DNA of 64,000 nucleotides from Pseudomonadota bacterium (GCA_023430625.1 JAEZAA010000175.1:6016-70015), one strand, 5' to 3'; shown: positions 46,206 to 56,773, numbered from the stretch's first letter. The notes: generated from the letters alone by a model not told the origin. Numbers and translations are program-made.

Positions 46206-49178
46206 ATGATGTTCAGAAGATCTTTGCTTAGCCTTGCGGTCGCGTCCTCTGTGGCACTGACAGGCTGCTTGGACAGCGGCGGTGATACGAGCAAGAACGT
46301 AACTCAAGAGCAAAACCCTACGACCAATCCTGCTCGGGACGGCCGGGTTTATCCTGTTTTCAATCCCGTCGAAAGCGATCTACCGATTCCGAACGACATC
46401 ATTTTCGATAAAGATCAAAAAGATGGTACCTTTGGCGTCCCCCCTGACCCCACCAAGCCACCGATCACTGCACTGAACGAACTCAGCGGCGCCTCCACGG
46501 TCGCTCCGATCGATCTAAGAATGAGTGGCAAGATCGATCCCGACACGGTCGATGCGAACCCTATTGCGCTCATCGACGGCGTACCCATGCCGAACCCCAA
46601 TCAGAGCGTATTCCTGATTGAACTGGACTATGCCAGTGGTGACCCTCTGCAGGCGCTGACCACTACGCGCGAGACACCCACCATTCCAGCGGCTACCGAA
46701 ATCGGCACCCTGCTGGCAAAAATGAAAGGCGGCGATAATAGTGCAGCCGCTACCCTGATGGGCATGCAAGCCAAACCAGACTACGAAGCCTCTGTCATTC
46801 AACTGAGCGGGCAAGACTTTATCCGCATCACACCACTCAAGCCCCTCAACCCCAACAAGCGTTACGTGGTCGTTGTGACCAACGATATCAAGGACGTGAA
46901 TGGTCAGCCGATACTCCAGTCCAGCGCCTATGAGACCATCACGGGCGACGGCGCGTTGGGCAACGATGCGTTAGCAGAACTTCGCACGCTGATGAATGGT
47001 CTGTGGGAGCCTATCGCTACTAACTACTTCCAATTGACCAACGCCGCTCGTCCAGCCGCTGCCAAGCTAAGCGATAAGAACATTGCTCTGTCCTACAGCT
47101 TCACGACGTCCAATGATGAGAAGGTGCTGAGCTATATCGCCAACCCGGCAAGCTGGTTCTCTGATCAAATTAAGAATTTCGTACGAGTCAAAACCGCCGC
47201 AACCGTTGTAGCAACGAAGAACGATGTGAACAGCGACGGCAAGGTCGATTATGCCGACGTGGCACTGGCTGCAGCTGCCGCGATCGACTATTTCCCGGTT
47301 AATCCAAGCAATCCGACCGATACAACGGTAAAAGATGCCTTGGCTCCACTGGCCCCTATCCTGAGCCATCCGTCATATGGCGGCTGCGATGGCGTTACCT
47401 CTGGCAGCGCTTATATTGACTGCATCGGCATGGCTCTCGCCAAGGCCCCAGATACCCATGGCGGCTTCGCGAATTTGTTGCCAAAGCCCAAGCTGAGAAC
47501 CCCTACCACGACAAGCAGCATGATTCCCGTGTCACTGCTTTCTGCGCCGGTCGCCAGCTTGGTGGATGATGAGGACAATACTCCCTTCGTCGCACAAGGA
47601 ACCATTCCCATTCCTTACTATCTGGGCGTACCGACCGCCGAGGATGGCAGCGCCATCGTAACGCAGTCCTGGAAGGCTGATAACGAGCTGGCAGCAGCAA
47701 TCAATGCCACGTTTTCCAAACTGGGACTTGAAATTCCCCAAGCAGATCCAGCTAGATCAACCGCTGTGAACTCCATTTTCCCGTTCCCGAAACAGGTTGA
47801 TGGCGACAGCGAGGCGGCAGGTGTCAACGAGATTACGATTCCCTGGCTGGCGGTCTATCCCAACCCATCGGTTACGACCGGCCCCTACCCGACCGTGATC
47901 TATCAGCATGGCATCACTACTGATCGCAGCACTGCCTTGTCGATGGGTACCCTGCTTGCCCAGAGTGGCATTGCCGTCATTGCGATCGATCACGTGGGCC
48001 ATGGTGTGGTGCCTGCTACTGAGGCTGAAAAGCTTGCATTGGCTGAGACCCTGTTGACTGCCGGCGTAGAAAAGGGCCTACCTTTTCAACCCACGGCGGA
48101 GAATAAGCAAGCTGTGGTGAATGGTACGTTGACGGTTGGCGCCGTCATGACTCTCGCCGAAGTCGATGCTACAACCGCTCAATCGATGATTAGCGCGGTC
48201 CTGAATAACACTGCAACATACGGCGCGGAACTTGATACTGTAATCAGGAACCTGAAGGCCTTCGAGAATACCGTCGCCAATGCCGGAAGCACCATTCCTG
48301 GCATTGCCGCAGCAACGGAGTACGAACGTCACTTCAACTTCACTGCAAATGCGGCTAGCCAGCCAGTTGCGATGGACCCGGAAAATCCCACCGCACAAGA
48401 CTCCTCTGGCGGTCTGTTCATCAACCTGACCAACTTCACCAATACGCGTGACAACCTGCGTCAGGGTGTGGTGGACCTGCTCAACCTGAGACAGTCTCTT
48501 GGTGCGATCGACCTTGGTATCGGTTCATTGGATGCTGAGAATGTGTACTTTGCTGGCCACTCCATGGGCGGCATCACAGGCACCGCATTCGTCGCGGTCT
48601 CCAACGAGTCCGAAGCTGATGACACCCGCATCAAGGGTGCGAACCTGCTCGGCACCGGCGGTGGCATCGTAAGAATGCTGGAAAATTCTCCAACCTTCGC
48701 TCCGCGCATCTTAGGCGGACTCGCAGCAGCTGCTGGACTGCAGAAAGGCGATGCTGACCTGGAGACGTTTTTCAACATCTTCCAAGCGACTATCGACACA
48801 GTTGACCCCATCAACTTTGCCGACAATCTGGCATCACAGGGCTCCAGGGTCTTGCTAACCGAGATGATTGGCGACACCGTGATTCCAAACAGCGCCGAGG
48901 ACGCGCCGCTTTCCGGAACTGAACCCCTGGCGGCAGCCATGGGCGCTGCGGATATAACCGAAGCTGGCGTAAATGCACTGCCCGGTATCGTCCGCTATGC
49001 GGGTGCCACTCACAGCACTCCCGTGCTGCCCACCTCAGGCAAGGCTGAAGAGACCGCTGCATTCACAGAAATGATGAAGCAGACTGGCTCAATCGTTGCC
49101 ACCGGCAGCGGTTTGGTATCCGGTGTTCCTGCTGTAAGCCATGTGGTAGTCACGGATCCAACTGCGATCCAGCAGTAG
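46206..49178 (+). CDS. VolA/Pla-1-type lipase lipoprotein
   Basis: A 990-residue exported lipase. The signal peptide MMFRRSLLSLAVASSVALTGC ends in a lipobox with Cys21. Then comes the N-terminal domain of 'virulence factor lipase' proteins (VYPVFNPVESDLPIPNDIIF, residues about 48-67). The hydrolase part has TVIYQHGITTDRS (oxyanion region), the nucleophile elbow YFAGHSMGGITG, an Asp in GDTVIPN and a His in AGATHSTP. This is the layout of Vibrio VolA, a surface-exposed lysophospholipase that frees fatty acids, and of Aeromonas Pla-1. The organism may use it to take up host- or environment-derived lipids. A strong terminator follows. Confidence 0.88.
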   Translation: MMFRRSLLSLAVASSVALTGCLDSGGDTSKNVTQEQNPTTNPARDGRVYPVFNPVESDLPIPNDIIFDKDQKDGTFGVPPDPTKPPITALNELSGASTVAPIDLRMSGKIDPDTVDANPIALIDGVPMPNPNQSVFLIELDYASGDPLQALTTTRETPTIPAATEIGTLLAKMKGGDNSAAATLMGMQAKPDYEASVIQLSGQDFIRITPLKPLNPNKRYVVVVTNDIKDVNGQPILQSSAYETITGDGALGNDALAELRTLMNGLWEPIATNYFQLTNAARPAAAKLSDKNIALSYSFTTSNDEKVLSYIANPASWFSDQIKNFVRVKTAATVVATKNDVNSDGKVDYADVALAAAAAIDYFPVNPSNPTDTTVKDALAPLAPILSHPSYGGCDGVTSGSAYIDCIGMALAKAPDTHGGFANLLPKPKLRTPTTTSSMIPVSLLSAPVASLVDDEDNTPFVAQGTIPIPYYLGVPTAEDGSAIVTQSWKADNELAAAINATFSKLGLEIPQADPARSTAVNSIFPFPKQVDGDSEAAGVNEITIPWLAVYPNPSVTTGPYPTVIYQHGITTDRSTALSMGTLLAQSGIAVIAIDHVGHGVVPATEAEKLALAETLLTAGVEKGLPFQPTAENKQAVVNGTLTVGAVMTLAEVDATTAQSMISAVLNNTATYGAELDTVIRNLKAFENTVANAGSTIPGIAAATEYERHFNFTANAASQPVAMDPENPTAQDSSGGLFINLTNFTNTRDNLRQGVVDLLNLRQSLGAIDLGIGSLDAENVYFAGHSMGGITGTAFVAVSNESEADDTRIKGANLLGTGGGIVRMLENSPTFAPRILGGLAAAAGLQKGDADLETFFNIFQATIDTVDPINFADNLASQGSRVLLTEMIGDTVIPNSAEDAPLSGTEPLAAAMGAADITEAGVNALPGIVRYAGATHSTPVLPTSGKAEETAAFTEMMKQTGSIVATGSGLVSGVPAVSHVVVTDPTAIQQ

Positions 49179-49201
49179 TATCGTAGAAGTACCACAGAAT
49201 T

Positions 49202-49225
49202 AAGCCGCCTTCGGGCGGCTTTTTT
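49202..49225 (+). terminator. Terminator of the lipase gene
   Basis: AAGCCGCC (49202-49209) and GGCGGCTT (49214-49221), followed by a T run. Confidence 0.9.
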
Positions 49226-49258
49226 CTGCCCGGTACATGCCGTTAAGAAATCGCACCC

Positions 49259-49290
49259 AATAAAAAACCGCCTCTCGGCGGTTTTTTATT
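49259..49290 (-). terminator. Bidirectional terminator, serving argG
   Basis: AATAAAAAACCGCC and GGCGGTTTTTTATT form a symmetrical 14-bp stem around TCTC. It lies 22 bp past the argG stop and backs up the lipase terminator on the other strand. Confidence 0.88.
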
Positions 49291-49311
49291 GCTCTGCAAA
49301 AAGCAGTCGAC

Positions 49312-50523
49312 TTAGAGCTTGCGCCCCTTGTTCGCCGCAATCCGCATCCGCAGTGCGTTGAGCTTGATAAAGCCCGCCGCGTCCTTCTGATCGTAGGCGC
49401 CGGCATCGTCCTCAAAGGTCGCGATGTTGGCATCGAACAGGCTATCGTCAGACTTACGGCCAACGACCGTCACGTTACCCTTGTAGAGCTTCACCCGCAC
49501 CACGCCGTTCACGTTCAGCTGGGACTGATCGATCATGGTCTGCAGCAGCTTGCGCTCGGGGCTCCACCAGTAGCCGTTATAGATCATGCTGGCATAGCGC
49601 GGCATCAGCTCGTCTTTCAGGTGCGCGACTTCGCGATCCAGGCAGATGGACTCAATGGCGCGGTGGGCCTTGAGCATGATGGTGCCGCCAGGGGTTTCAT
49701 AGCAGCCGCGGGACTTCATACCCACGTAGCGGTTCTCGACGATGTCGAGACGGCCAATGCCGTTGTCGCCACCGACCTTGTTCAGGGTGGCCAGCACGGT
49801 GGCGGGGCTCATTTCCTGGCCGTCGATAGCCACGATATCGCCCTGACGGTAAGTCAGTTCCAGATAAGTCGGCTTGTCCGGCGCGGCTTCCGGAGACACA
49901 CTCCAACGCCACATGTCTTCTTCCGGCTCAGCCCAGGGATCTTCCAGAACCATACCTTCGTAGGAGATGTGCAGCAGGTTGGCGTCCATGGAGTAAGGCG
50001 ACTTGCCCTTCTTCTTCTCGACGCTGATGTTGCGCTTCTCGCAGTACGCCAGCAGGGTTTCGCGGGAGGTCAGATCCCATTCGCGCCAGGGCGCGATCAC
50101 GCGGATGCCGGGTTTGAGTGCGTAGGCGCCCAGCTCGAAACGAACCTGGTCGTTGCCCTTGCCGGTGGCACCATGGGAGATGGCGTCGGCGCCGGTTTCG
50201 TTGGCGATTTCCACCAGGCGCTTGGCGATCAGCGGGCGCGCGATGGAGGTACCCAGCAGGTACTCGCCTTCATAGATGGTGTTGGCACGGAACATGGGGA
50301 ACACGAAATCCCGCACGAACTCTTCGCGCAGGTCATCGATGTAGATTTCCTTGACGCCCAGGGACTGAGCCTTGGCACGCGCAGGTTCCACTTCCTCGCC
50401 CTGACCGATGTCCGCGGTGAAGGTTACCACTTCACATTGGTAGGTGTCCTGCAGCCAGCGGACGATCACGGAAGTATCCAAACCTCCGGAATAAGCCAAC
50501 ACAACCTTTTTGATACTCGACAT
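49312..50523 (-). CDS. argG: Argininosuccinate synthase
   Basis: A 403-residue enzyme that joins citrulline and aspartate with ATP in arginine synthesis. The N-terminal P-loop-like motif is [33 protein letters not shown] is the citrulline/aspartate-binding segment, and [16 protein letters not shown] lies further on. Length is standard. GGAG lies 8 nt before the ATG. It is the first of a run (argG, motY, pyrC, rnt) with the Pseudomonas order. No clear ArgR box was recognised by eye. Confidence 0.97.
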   Translation of the reverse strand: MSSIKKVVLAYSGGLDTSVIVRWLQDTYQCEVVTFTADIGQGEEVEPARAKAQSLGVKEIYIDDLREEFVRDFVFPMFRANTIYEGEYLLGTSIARPLIAKRLVEIANETGADAISHGATGKGNDQVRFELGAYALKPGIRVIAPWREWDLTSRETLLAYCEKRNISVEKKKGKSPYSMDANLLHISYEGMVLEDPWAEPEEDMWRWSVSPEAAPDKPTYLELTYRQGDIVAIDGQEMSPATVLATLNKVGGDNGIGRLDIVENRYVGMKSRGCYETPGGTIMLKAHRAIESICLDREVAHLKDELMPRYASMIYNGYWWSPERKLLQTMIDQSQLNVNGVVRVKLYKGNVTVVGRKSDDSLFDANIATFEDDAGAYDQKDAAGFIKLNALRMRIAANKGRKL

Positions 50524-50618
50524 GGCGACGCTCCGAAACAGTGCCGTTGCAAAAGTCGCCTATTCTACCCGCAGCGGCTCCTACATCCTAGGGGCGGCGG
50601 GCATGGAGTATCCGGGTT

Positions 50619-51548
50619 TTAGGAGGCGGACCGCTGCTGTTCCATGGCGGCCATTTGGCTGGGGCTTCGGCGCTCAAGCCGAAGTGTGGCGCGGCGGTTG
50701 CGGGCGCGGTTGGCTTCCGTCTTGTTATCCAGCACCGGGTAGCGCTCGCCATGGTAGCGGACCGTAATCATGTCCTCGCTGATGCCGGCATCCCGCAAAT
50801 ACTGGGCAACCCGCTCTGCCCGCTCCTTCGACAACTCGCGGTTGGTCAAGCGATGACCAAAGCTGTCGCTGTGACCGTCAATGACCAGGCTGTTGACCGA
50901 TGGATCGGCCTTCACGTAGAGAATCACCTGTTCCAGGCGCTTACGGGCTGCGTCCGTCAGATACGTGTCATTGGCTTCGAACAGGAGCACGGAACGCTCC
51001 ACCTGCTGGAAGTTCACCGGCAGCAGGCCGGCGACACAATCCAGATACTCATTGTAGGCCCGCACGAAGTTGATCGGAGATAGACGCACCTTGACCGTCT
51101 CATCGCCGTAGCGCGCCTGCCGGGTAAAGGTTGGTGCCATGCCCCGCAACAAGGTGTTCATCATCACCGAGGCCCGGCGAGTATCCACCGCCACCGGACG
51201 CGACTCTTCGCGGGAGGCGACGTAGCCCAGATCCTCAACCGGCGCGCCCGGACGCCAGGCGGGCGCCTCAATGACCAGGGCAGCCTGCCCCGCGCGCATA
51301 CGCATGTGAGGAGCATCCAGGTAAAAACGCACTGGCTCGCCAGCGTCGCGCACGAATACGCCTCGCCCAAAATTCGGGATCTCGTGGGTCAGGCTACAGG
51401 AGAAAATAGAGGACGTCAGATACCACTGGCTGTTTTCCAGTCCGGCACCAAAATGAGCACTGTCATAGCCGCCCGAGCCATAACCGCCGGAGCCATAGCT
51501 CGGTAGCCCGCCCAGGATGAGTAACAGGGCCAATCGCACAAATTTCAT
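50619..51548 (-). CDS. motY: Flagellar sodium-motor T-ring protein MotY
   Basis: A 309-residue exported protein. After the signal peptide (MKFVRLALLLILGGLPSYG) comes a short Gly-Ser-Tyr repeat (GSGGYGSGGYDS). The MotY N-terminal beta domain begins near WYLTSSIFSCSLTHEIPNFG. The C-terminal OmpA-like peptidoglycan-binding domain contains LVIDGHSDSFGHRLTNRELSK and NRARNRRATLRLE. In Vibrio and Pseudomonas MotY anchors stators at the basal body. Placement between argG and pyrC matches P. aeruginosa and supports the name over a generic OmpA family label. The organism is therefore probably flagellated. Confidence 0.9.
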   Translation of the reverse strand: MKFVRLALLLILGGLPSYGSGGYGSGGYDSAHFGAGLENSQWYLTSSIFSCSLTHEIPNFGRGVFVRDAGEPVRFYLDAPHMRMRAGQAALVIEAPAWRPGAPVEDLGYVASREESRPVAVDTRRASVMMNTLLRGMAPTFTRQARYGDETVKVRLSPINFVRAYNEYLDCVAGLLPVNFQQVERSVLLFEANDTYLTDAARKRLEQVILYVKADPSVNSLVIDGHSDSFGHRLTNRELSKERAERVAQYLRDAGISEDMITVRYHGERYPVLDNKTEANRARNRRATLRLERRSPSQMAAMEQQRSAS

Positions 51549-51784
51549 TGGTATCAACCTGGCTGAACACGTCGCTTTCATGGATATCCTAAGAGGCTAT
51601 ATCGGCCGCCCTCTGGATTTCTTTACGCTGAAGGCAAAATTATTTCTGATATAATCCGCCCAACTCTGACTGGCTCGTCCAGGTTGATCGTTCAACCAGA
51701 TTAACGGTTCTTCCAGATCCATTCGATTTCCACGTGGGGCCTGCTCTTATGGTTGCGGGCCTCGGGCAGAAGGCATTCATTCCC

Positions 51785-52816
51785 ATGACCGAACTCCAGA
51801 TTACCCGCCCCGACGATTGGCATGTGCATTTACGTGATGGCGCCGCACTGGCCGACACTGTTCCCGCCACCGCGCGCTACTTTGGCCGGGCCATTATCAT
51901 GCCGAATCTGGTGCCACCCGCCATGACCACGGAGCAGGCATTGGGCTACCGCCAGCGCATTCTGCAACATGTCCCTCAGGGCCGTGCGTTCGACCCACTG
52001 ATGACGCTCTACCTGACGGATCGCACCGATCCACTGGAAATCGAGCGGGCGCAGCAAAGCGGCCAAGTAGTGGCGTGCAAACTCTACCCTGCGGGGGCCA
52101 CCACCAACTCGGATTCAGGTGTGACCAGTCTGGAGAATGTGTATCCAGTGCTGGAAAAAATGGCCGAGGTGGGAATGCCGTTGCTGGTTCATGGCGAAGT
52201 CACCCATGCCGAGGTGGACATTTTCGACCGGGAGAAAGTCTTCCTGGATCGCCAGCTACTCCCCCTCACCCAGCGCTTCCCCACTCTGCGGATTGTGCTG
52301 GAGCATATCACCACCGCGGATGCGGCCAGTTTTGTGCGAGAAGCCGGACCCAACGTGGCGGCCACCATGACCGTCCAGCACCTGATGTTCAACCGCAACC
52401 ACATGCTCGCCGGCGGCATGCGTCCGCACTTCTACTGCCTGCCCATCCTCAAGCGCAACACCCATCAGCAGGCCCTGCGGGATGTGGCCATCAGCGGCAA
52501 TCCCAAGTTTTTCCTTGGCACCGACTCCGCCCCTCACGCCCGTGGCGCGAAAGAATCCGCCTGCGGCTGCGCTGGCTGCTTCACCGCGCCGGCAGCGCTG
52601 GAACTCTATGCCGAAGTATTCGAGGAGTTGGGCGCGCTGGACCGCCTGGAAGGCTTTGCCAGCCACTACGGCCCCGACTTTTATCGCTTGCCACGCAATC
52701 CCGACCGCATCACACTGATCAAGGATGACTGGACCTTGCCGGAGGAATACCAATTCGGCGCGTCGACCATTGTCCCCTTGCGTGCTGGCACGGTCGTACG
52801 CTGGAAGGTGCTTTGA
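51785..52816 (+). CDS. pyrC: Dihydroorotase (class II, PyrC type)
   Basis: A 343-residue zinc amidohydrolase that closes carbamoyl aspartate to dihydroorotate. [12 protein letters not shown] carries the two metal His, [18 protein letters not shown] the carboxylated Lys, VHGEVT a further metal His, and [10 protein letters not shown] the catalytic Asp. The ATG at 51785 starts [12 protein letters not shown], as in other PyrC proteins; upstream codons are leader. It is divergent from motY over about 236 bp and is followed by rnt. Confidence 0.96.
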   Translation: MTELQITRPDDWHVHLRDGAALADTVPATARYFGRAIIMPNLVPPAMTTEQALGYRQRILQHVPQGRAFDPLMTLYLTDRTDPLEIERAQQSGQVVACKLYPAGATTNSDSGVTSLENVYPVLEKMAEVGMPLLVHGEVTHAEVDIFDREKVFLDRQLLPLTQRFPTLRIVLEHITTADAASFVREAGPNVAATMTVQHLMFNRNHMLAGGMRPHFYCLPILKRNTHQQALRDVAISGNPKFFLGTDSAPHARGAKESACGCAGCFTAPAALELYAEVFEELGALDRLEGFASHYGPDFYRLPRNPDRITLIKDDWTLPEEYQFGASTIVPLRAGTVVRWKVL

Positions 52817-52900
52817 GCACTGGAGTGTTTTGAACAACGAACCAACAGCTCACCATAATGAGCCTGCTCCCTCTCACCGAATGCCTTAAGGAAACTTGCC

Positions 52901-53563
52901 GTGAAGGACGTTGACGACATCATGATGGAAAAGTCCCGCCTGGCACGCCGCTTTCGGGGCTTTCTGCCCGTGGTGGTGGATGTGGAGACTGCGGGTTTCA
53001 ATCCCAAGACCGATGCGCTGCTGGAAATTGCCGCCGTCATCATCGACATGGATGATGACGGCTACCTCTATCCGAAAACCAGCATCTGCCATCATGTGGA
53101 ACCCTTCCCCGGCGCCAACCTGGAGCCGGCGGCCCTGGAGTTCAACGGCATCGATCCGGACAACCCGCTGCGCGGCGCCATTCCCGAAACCGAGGCCCTG
53201 GCCGAGATCTTTCGCCCGGTACGTCAGGAAATCCGCGAGCATGGCTGCAATCGCGCGATCCTGGTCGGCCACAATGCCACCTTTGACCATGCCTTTCTGT
53301 TCGCCGCCGCGGAACGCGCCAACATCAAACGCAATCCATTTCACCCCTTCTCCACCTTCGACACGGCTGCATTGGCGGGCCTGGCCTACGGCCACACCGT
53401 GCTCGCCAAGGCCTGTCAACTGGCGGGTATCGAGTTCAGCAGCCGAGAGGCACATTCAGCGCTGTATGACACGAAAAAGACAGCCGAACTCTTCTGCCTG
53501 ATCGTCAATCGCTGGAAAGATCTGGGCGGCTGGGTGGATAACGAGCCGGACGAGCTGCTTTAA
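52901..53563 (+). CDS. rnt: Ribonuclease T
   Basis: A 220-residue DEDDh 3'-5' exoribonuclease that trims tRNA and stable RNA 3' ends. Exo I is [21 protein letters not shown], Exo [15 protein letters not shown], and Exo [20 protein letters not shown] with the catalytic His and last Asp. The start is GTG, with AAGGA 8 nt upstream. It follows pyrC by 84 bp and is probably co-transcribed with it. Confidence 0.96.
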   Translation: MKDVDDIMMEKSRLARRFRGFLPVVVDVETAGFNPKTDALLEIAAVIIDMDDDGYLYPKTSICHHVEPFPGANLEPAALEFNGIDPDNPLRGAIPETEALAEIFRPVRQEIREHGCNRAILVGHNATFDHAFLFAAAERANIKRNPFHPFSTFDTAALAGLAYGHTVLAKACQLAGIEFSSREAHSALYDTKKTAELFCLIVNRWKDLGGWVDNEPDELL

Positions 53564-53684
53564 AAAACCTTCTGCCATGACTGGGCGGCGCGCTTGCGCT
53601 GCCTGTTTAGCCTCCCCAGCCCACTCATCATTCTCGAAATAAAGAACCTAAACCATCCTGCAGAACTGGCAAACAAATCTTTTT

Positions 53685-53703
53685 GACAATCATTATCATT
53701 AAG
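53685..53703 (+). promoter_or_regulatory. Fur box upstream of bfd
   Basis: GACAATCATTATCATTAAG; its reverse complement CTTAATGATAATGATTGTC matches the 19-bp Fur consensus GATAATGATAATCATTATC at most positions. It lies 55 bp before the bfd ATG, so iron-repressed expression is expected. Confidence 0.8.
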
Positions 53704-53757
53704 ATTAAAGTTCCTTTCAGACACTCCTGATCAAGTATTCACCGTTGGAGGCTGAGC

Positions 53758-53964
53758 ATGCTGGTCTGTATCTGTAACGGCATTTCCGATTCTGAAATCA
53801 AGAAGACCCTGCAGGAAGGTGCCGCCAGTTTCGAAGAAGTACATGCCCGTCTGGGTGTCGCCGGTTGCTGTGGCGAATGTGAATGTTATGCCCGCGAACT
53901 TGTTCAGGAGAATCTCTCGGCCGCGGCCAATCAGGCTACCCATCTGGCCAAGTCTGCGGCTTAA
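53758..53964 (+). CDS. bfd: Bacterioferritin-associated ferredoxin
   Basis: A 68-residue [2Fe-2S] protein that reduces heme in bacterioferritin and so releases stored iron. The four cluster Cys are in MLVCICNG (Cys4, Cys6) and GVAGCCGECECYA (the C-x2-C pair near 38-41). A Fur box lies upstream, so it is made when iron is short. It is followed 277 bp later by the bacterioferritin gene, as in Pseudomonas. Confidence 0.95.
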   Translation: MLVCICNGISDSEIKKTLQEGAASFEEVHARLGVAGCCGECECYARELVQENLSAAANQATHLAKSAA

Positions 53965-54241
53965 TCGGTTTCTCATCAGGCTCTGACTGCTTTTTGGTCC
54001 GCCTAAAGATTTTGGGTCCGTCCATCATGGAGACGGACCTGCCCTCACCTTCAAACCCACTGCCTCGAATGTGGCGTCGGTGTTTGCTTCTTAGTGTTTA
54101 CTAAGTCACAATTTCCTCCATGTTTCGGTTTGGCCCTGCGCTGTGGCTTGCATGCCTGCAACGTCGAATCCAGCCGCCAATGACATGCGCCCACTGCCCA
54201 TGGGCGGTCGGAATCTAGATAGAAAAAGAGGAAGAATAATC

Positions 54242-54715
54242 GTGAAAGGCGATACCAAGGTCATTGAACACCTGAACCGCTGCCTCGGCAATGAACTCGT
54301 GGCCATCAACCAGTACTTCCTGCATGCGCGCATGTACAAGAATTGGGGGCTGAAGGAACTGGCCGAATACGAGTACAAGGAATCCATCGACGAGATGAAG
54401 CACGCCGATAAGCTCATCGAGCGGATCCTGTTCCTGGATGGTCTGCCGAACCTGCAGAAACTGGGCAAGCTGTTTATTGGCGAAAACGTGCAGGAGTGCA
54501 TTGAGTGCGACCTGCGCCTGGAAACCACCGTAGCGCTGCCTGCCCTGCGCGAAGGAATTGCCTATTGCGAGTCGGTTGCCGATTACGTGAGCCGGGATTT
54601 GCTCAAGGATATTCTTGAGTCCGAGGAAGAACACATCGATTGGCTGGAAACCCAGCTGAGCCTCATCGCCAGCGTCGGTATCCAGAACTACCTGCAGTCC
54701 AAGATGGGATCCTGA
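54242..54715 (+). CDS. bfr: Bacterioferritin
   Basis: A 157-residue heme ferritin forming a 24-mer iron store. The start is GTG with GAGGA 9 nt upstream, giving [25 protein letters not shown], the standard bacterioferritin start. Ferroxidase residues are Glu18, Glu51, His54, Glu94, Glu127 and His130; Met52 of [10 protein letters not shown] is the heme ligand. Its partner bfd is upstream. The 277-bp gap suggests separate control, which makes sense because storage and release are needed under opposite iron conditions. Confidence 0.96.
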   Translation: MKGDTKVIEHLNRCLGNELVAINQYFLHARMYKNWGLKELAEYEYKESIDEMKHADKLIERILFLDGLPNLQKLGKLFIGENVQECIECDLRLETTVALPALREGIAYCESVADYVSRDLLKDILESEEEHIDWLETQLSLIASVGIQNYLQSKMGS

Positions 54716-54739
54716 TTCAGCCCCAGACTGCCAGAGACG

Positions 54740-54770
54740 CCGCGGAGGGCCCTATTGGGCTACTCCGCGG
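54740..54770. terminator. Hairpin between convergent bfr and fatty acyl-CoA reductase genes
   Basis: CCGCGGAG (54740-54747) pairs with CTCCGCGG (54763-54770) with an inner GCCC/GGGC stem. T-rich tracts are short, so strength is uncertain. Confidence 0.6.
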
Positions 54771-54787
54771 ACTCTTGGGTTTAAAGC

Positions 54788-56773
54788 TTACCAGTGAATA
54801 CCGCGCATGATCGCCGCAAAGGCCATCTGCTCGCCAGTCACCTTCGGCTTCTTGCCTGTCTCCTCACCGACCGCCGCCGGCGAATCCGGGAACATCTTGT
54901 AACCCGCATTCATGATCACCTCGCCGATCTTCGGCGCGACCGCATGCACAACCTGGGCGAACCGGCCGAGACGTGTCGCAATCCGCTTGGGACGATGAAT
55001 GATCGCCTCCGCCACCAGATCCGCCGCTTGCTCCGGCGTCAGCGTCGGAACCGACTCGTACAGCTTGGTGGGGCTGATCATCGGCGTGCGAACCAACGGC
55101 ATGTTAATCGTGGTGAAGGTCACGTTCTGGTCGGACCACTCCGCTGCCGCACAGCGAGAGAAGGCTTCCAGTGCAGCTTTCGAGGCGACGTAGGCCGAGA
55201 AACGCGGCGCGTTGGTCAGCACGCCAATGGATGAGATATTGACCACGTGCCCACGCTTGCGCTCCAGCATGCAGGGCGCAAAGCCCATGGTTAACCGCAG
55301 GGCGCCGAAATAGTTCAACTGCATGGTCCGTTCGAAGTCGTGGAAGCGGTCGAACGAATGCACCAGCGAGCGTCGGATTGAGCGGCCGGCGTTGTTGATC
55401 AGGTAATCGCAGCAGCCATGATCTTCCAGCACCTGCTGCACGAAGCGGTCGCAATCCGCCATGTCAGACAAGTCGCACTGATAGGCATAGGCCTCACCGC
55501 CGAGTTCCTGGATCTCGGCAACCGTGGCATCCAACTCTTCCCGGGAACGGGCATTGATCACTACTTTCGCACCCGCCTGAGCGAGCATCAGCGCCGTGGC
55601 TTTGCCGATACCGGAGGTGCCGCCGGTGACGACGCACACGCGCCCTTCCACCGAACCTCGCAGCGAGCGGTCTTTGTGGACATCCGGATCCAGGTTCCGC
55701 TCCCAGTAATCCCAGATGGCTGGCGCGTATTTCGGCAGACGCGGCACCTCAATGCCCGTACCCTGGAGGCAGCGCTCCGTTTCCCGGGAATCAAAGCGTG
55801 TGGGATAGTTGATGAAATCCAGCGCCGAGCGCGGGATTCCCAGGTCATCCAACACCGTATCGATTACCCGCTGAACCGGAGTCAGCGCGGAGATGCCCTG
55901 GCGAATCATGGGTGGAATGAATGCCGCCATGCGGGTATCGATGCGCATGGCTGCGCACGGCGCATGTGCGGCCTCGGCAAAAATGTTCAGCACTTCACCA
56001 GCCTTATAAGGCTTGGGATCGGTCAGATGGAAACACTTGCCGTCTTCATTGGGAAGGTGCGCGATGTGATCAAGGGCCGCAACCACGAAGTCCACCGGCA
56101 CGATGTTGATGCGTCCACCCTCCACGCCGATGACCGGCATCCACTGGGGCAGTGCCTGACGGATCTTCTGAATCAGCTTGAAGAAGTAGTAAGGACCATC
56201 GATCTTGTCCATCTCGCCGGTCTTGGAGTGACCGACCACCATACCTGGGCGATAGATGCGCCAGGCCAGTTTGCACTCGTTGCGAACGACCTTCTCGGAC
56301 TCGTGCTTGGTGCGCAGGTAGGGGTTCTTGAGAGCACCTGCCTCCTCGAACATGTCCTCACGGAACACGCCCTTGTACAGGCCGGCTGCGGCAATGGAGC
56401 TGATGTGGTGAAAGCGCTTGGCGGCAATGGCCGTCGCCAGCTTGACCGCGTGCCGAGTCCCTTCGACATTGGCCAATTCCTGGCTTTCTACGGACGCCGT
56501 CATGTCATAGACAGCCGCCAAGTGAATGAAGTGATCAACCTTGCCTTTCAGTAGGCCGATATCCTCATCGGATACGCCCAGATTGGGTAGCGCAAGGTCG
56601 CCAACGACACCGGTGACCTGGTCGGGGCGCGCGTCCCAGAGTGTACGCAGTTCATCCAATTTCGGCAGCGACGCTTCGCGAACCAACAGGTAAACCGTGC
56701 CGCCTCGCTTCAGTAGCTTCGGGACCAAGAAACGGCCAATAAACCCCGTTCCGCCGGTAATGAAGTAGTTCAT
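54788..56773 (-). CDS. Long-chain fatty acyl-CoA reductase (alcohol-forming), two-domain
   Basis: A 661-residue fusion of an extended SDR and a classical SDR. The N-terminal domain has TGGTGFIGRFLV (NADPH site) and YLRTKHESEK (Tyr-x3-Lys), with the male-sterility type continuation YPTRFDSRETERCLQGT. From about residue 373 the C-terminal domain has VCVVTGGTSGIGKATALML and ISSIGVLTNAPRFSAYVASK. The sequence follows the Marinobacter aquaeolei reductase that takes fatty acyl-CoA to fatty alcohol for wax-ester storage (from memory, with blocks such as KTGEMDK and GPYYFFK matching). The ATG at 56771-56773 starts MNYFITGGTG. Operator-like repeats lie upstream. Confidence 0.92.
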   Translation of the reverse strand: MNYFITGGTGFIGRFLVPKLLKRGGTVYLLVREASLPKLDELRTLWDARPDQVTGVVGDLALPNLGVSDEDIGLLKGKVDHFIHLAAVYDMTASVESQELANVEGTRHAVKLATAIAAKRFHHISSIAAAGLYKGVFREDMFEEAGALKNPYLRTKHESEKVVRNECKLAWRIYRPGMVVGHSKTGEMDKIDGPYYFFKLIQKIRQALPQWMPVIGVEGGRINIVPVDFVVAALDHIAHLPNEDGKCFHLTDPKPYKAGEVLNIFAEAAHAPCAAMRIDTRMAAFIPPMIRQGISALTPVQRVIDTVLDDLGIPRSALDFINYPTRFDSRETERCLQGTGIEVPRLPKYAPAIWDYWERNLDPDVHKDRSLRGSVEGRVCVVTGGTSGIGKATALMLAQAGAKVVINARSREELDATVAEIQELGGEAYAYQCDLSDMADCDRFVQQVLEDHGCCDYLINNAGRSIRRSLVHSFDRFHDFERTMQLNYFGALRLTMGFAPCMLERKRGHVVNISSIGVLTNAPRFSAYVASKAALEAFSRCAAAEWSDQNVTFTTINMPLVRTPMISPTKLYESVPTLTPEQAADLVAEAIIHRPKRIATRLGRFAQVVHAVAPKIGEVIMNAGYKMFPDSPAAVGEETGKKPKVTGEQMAFAAIMRGIHW

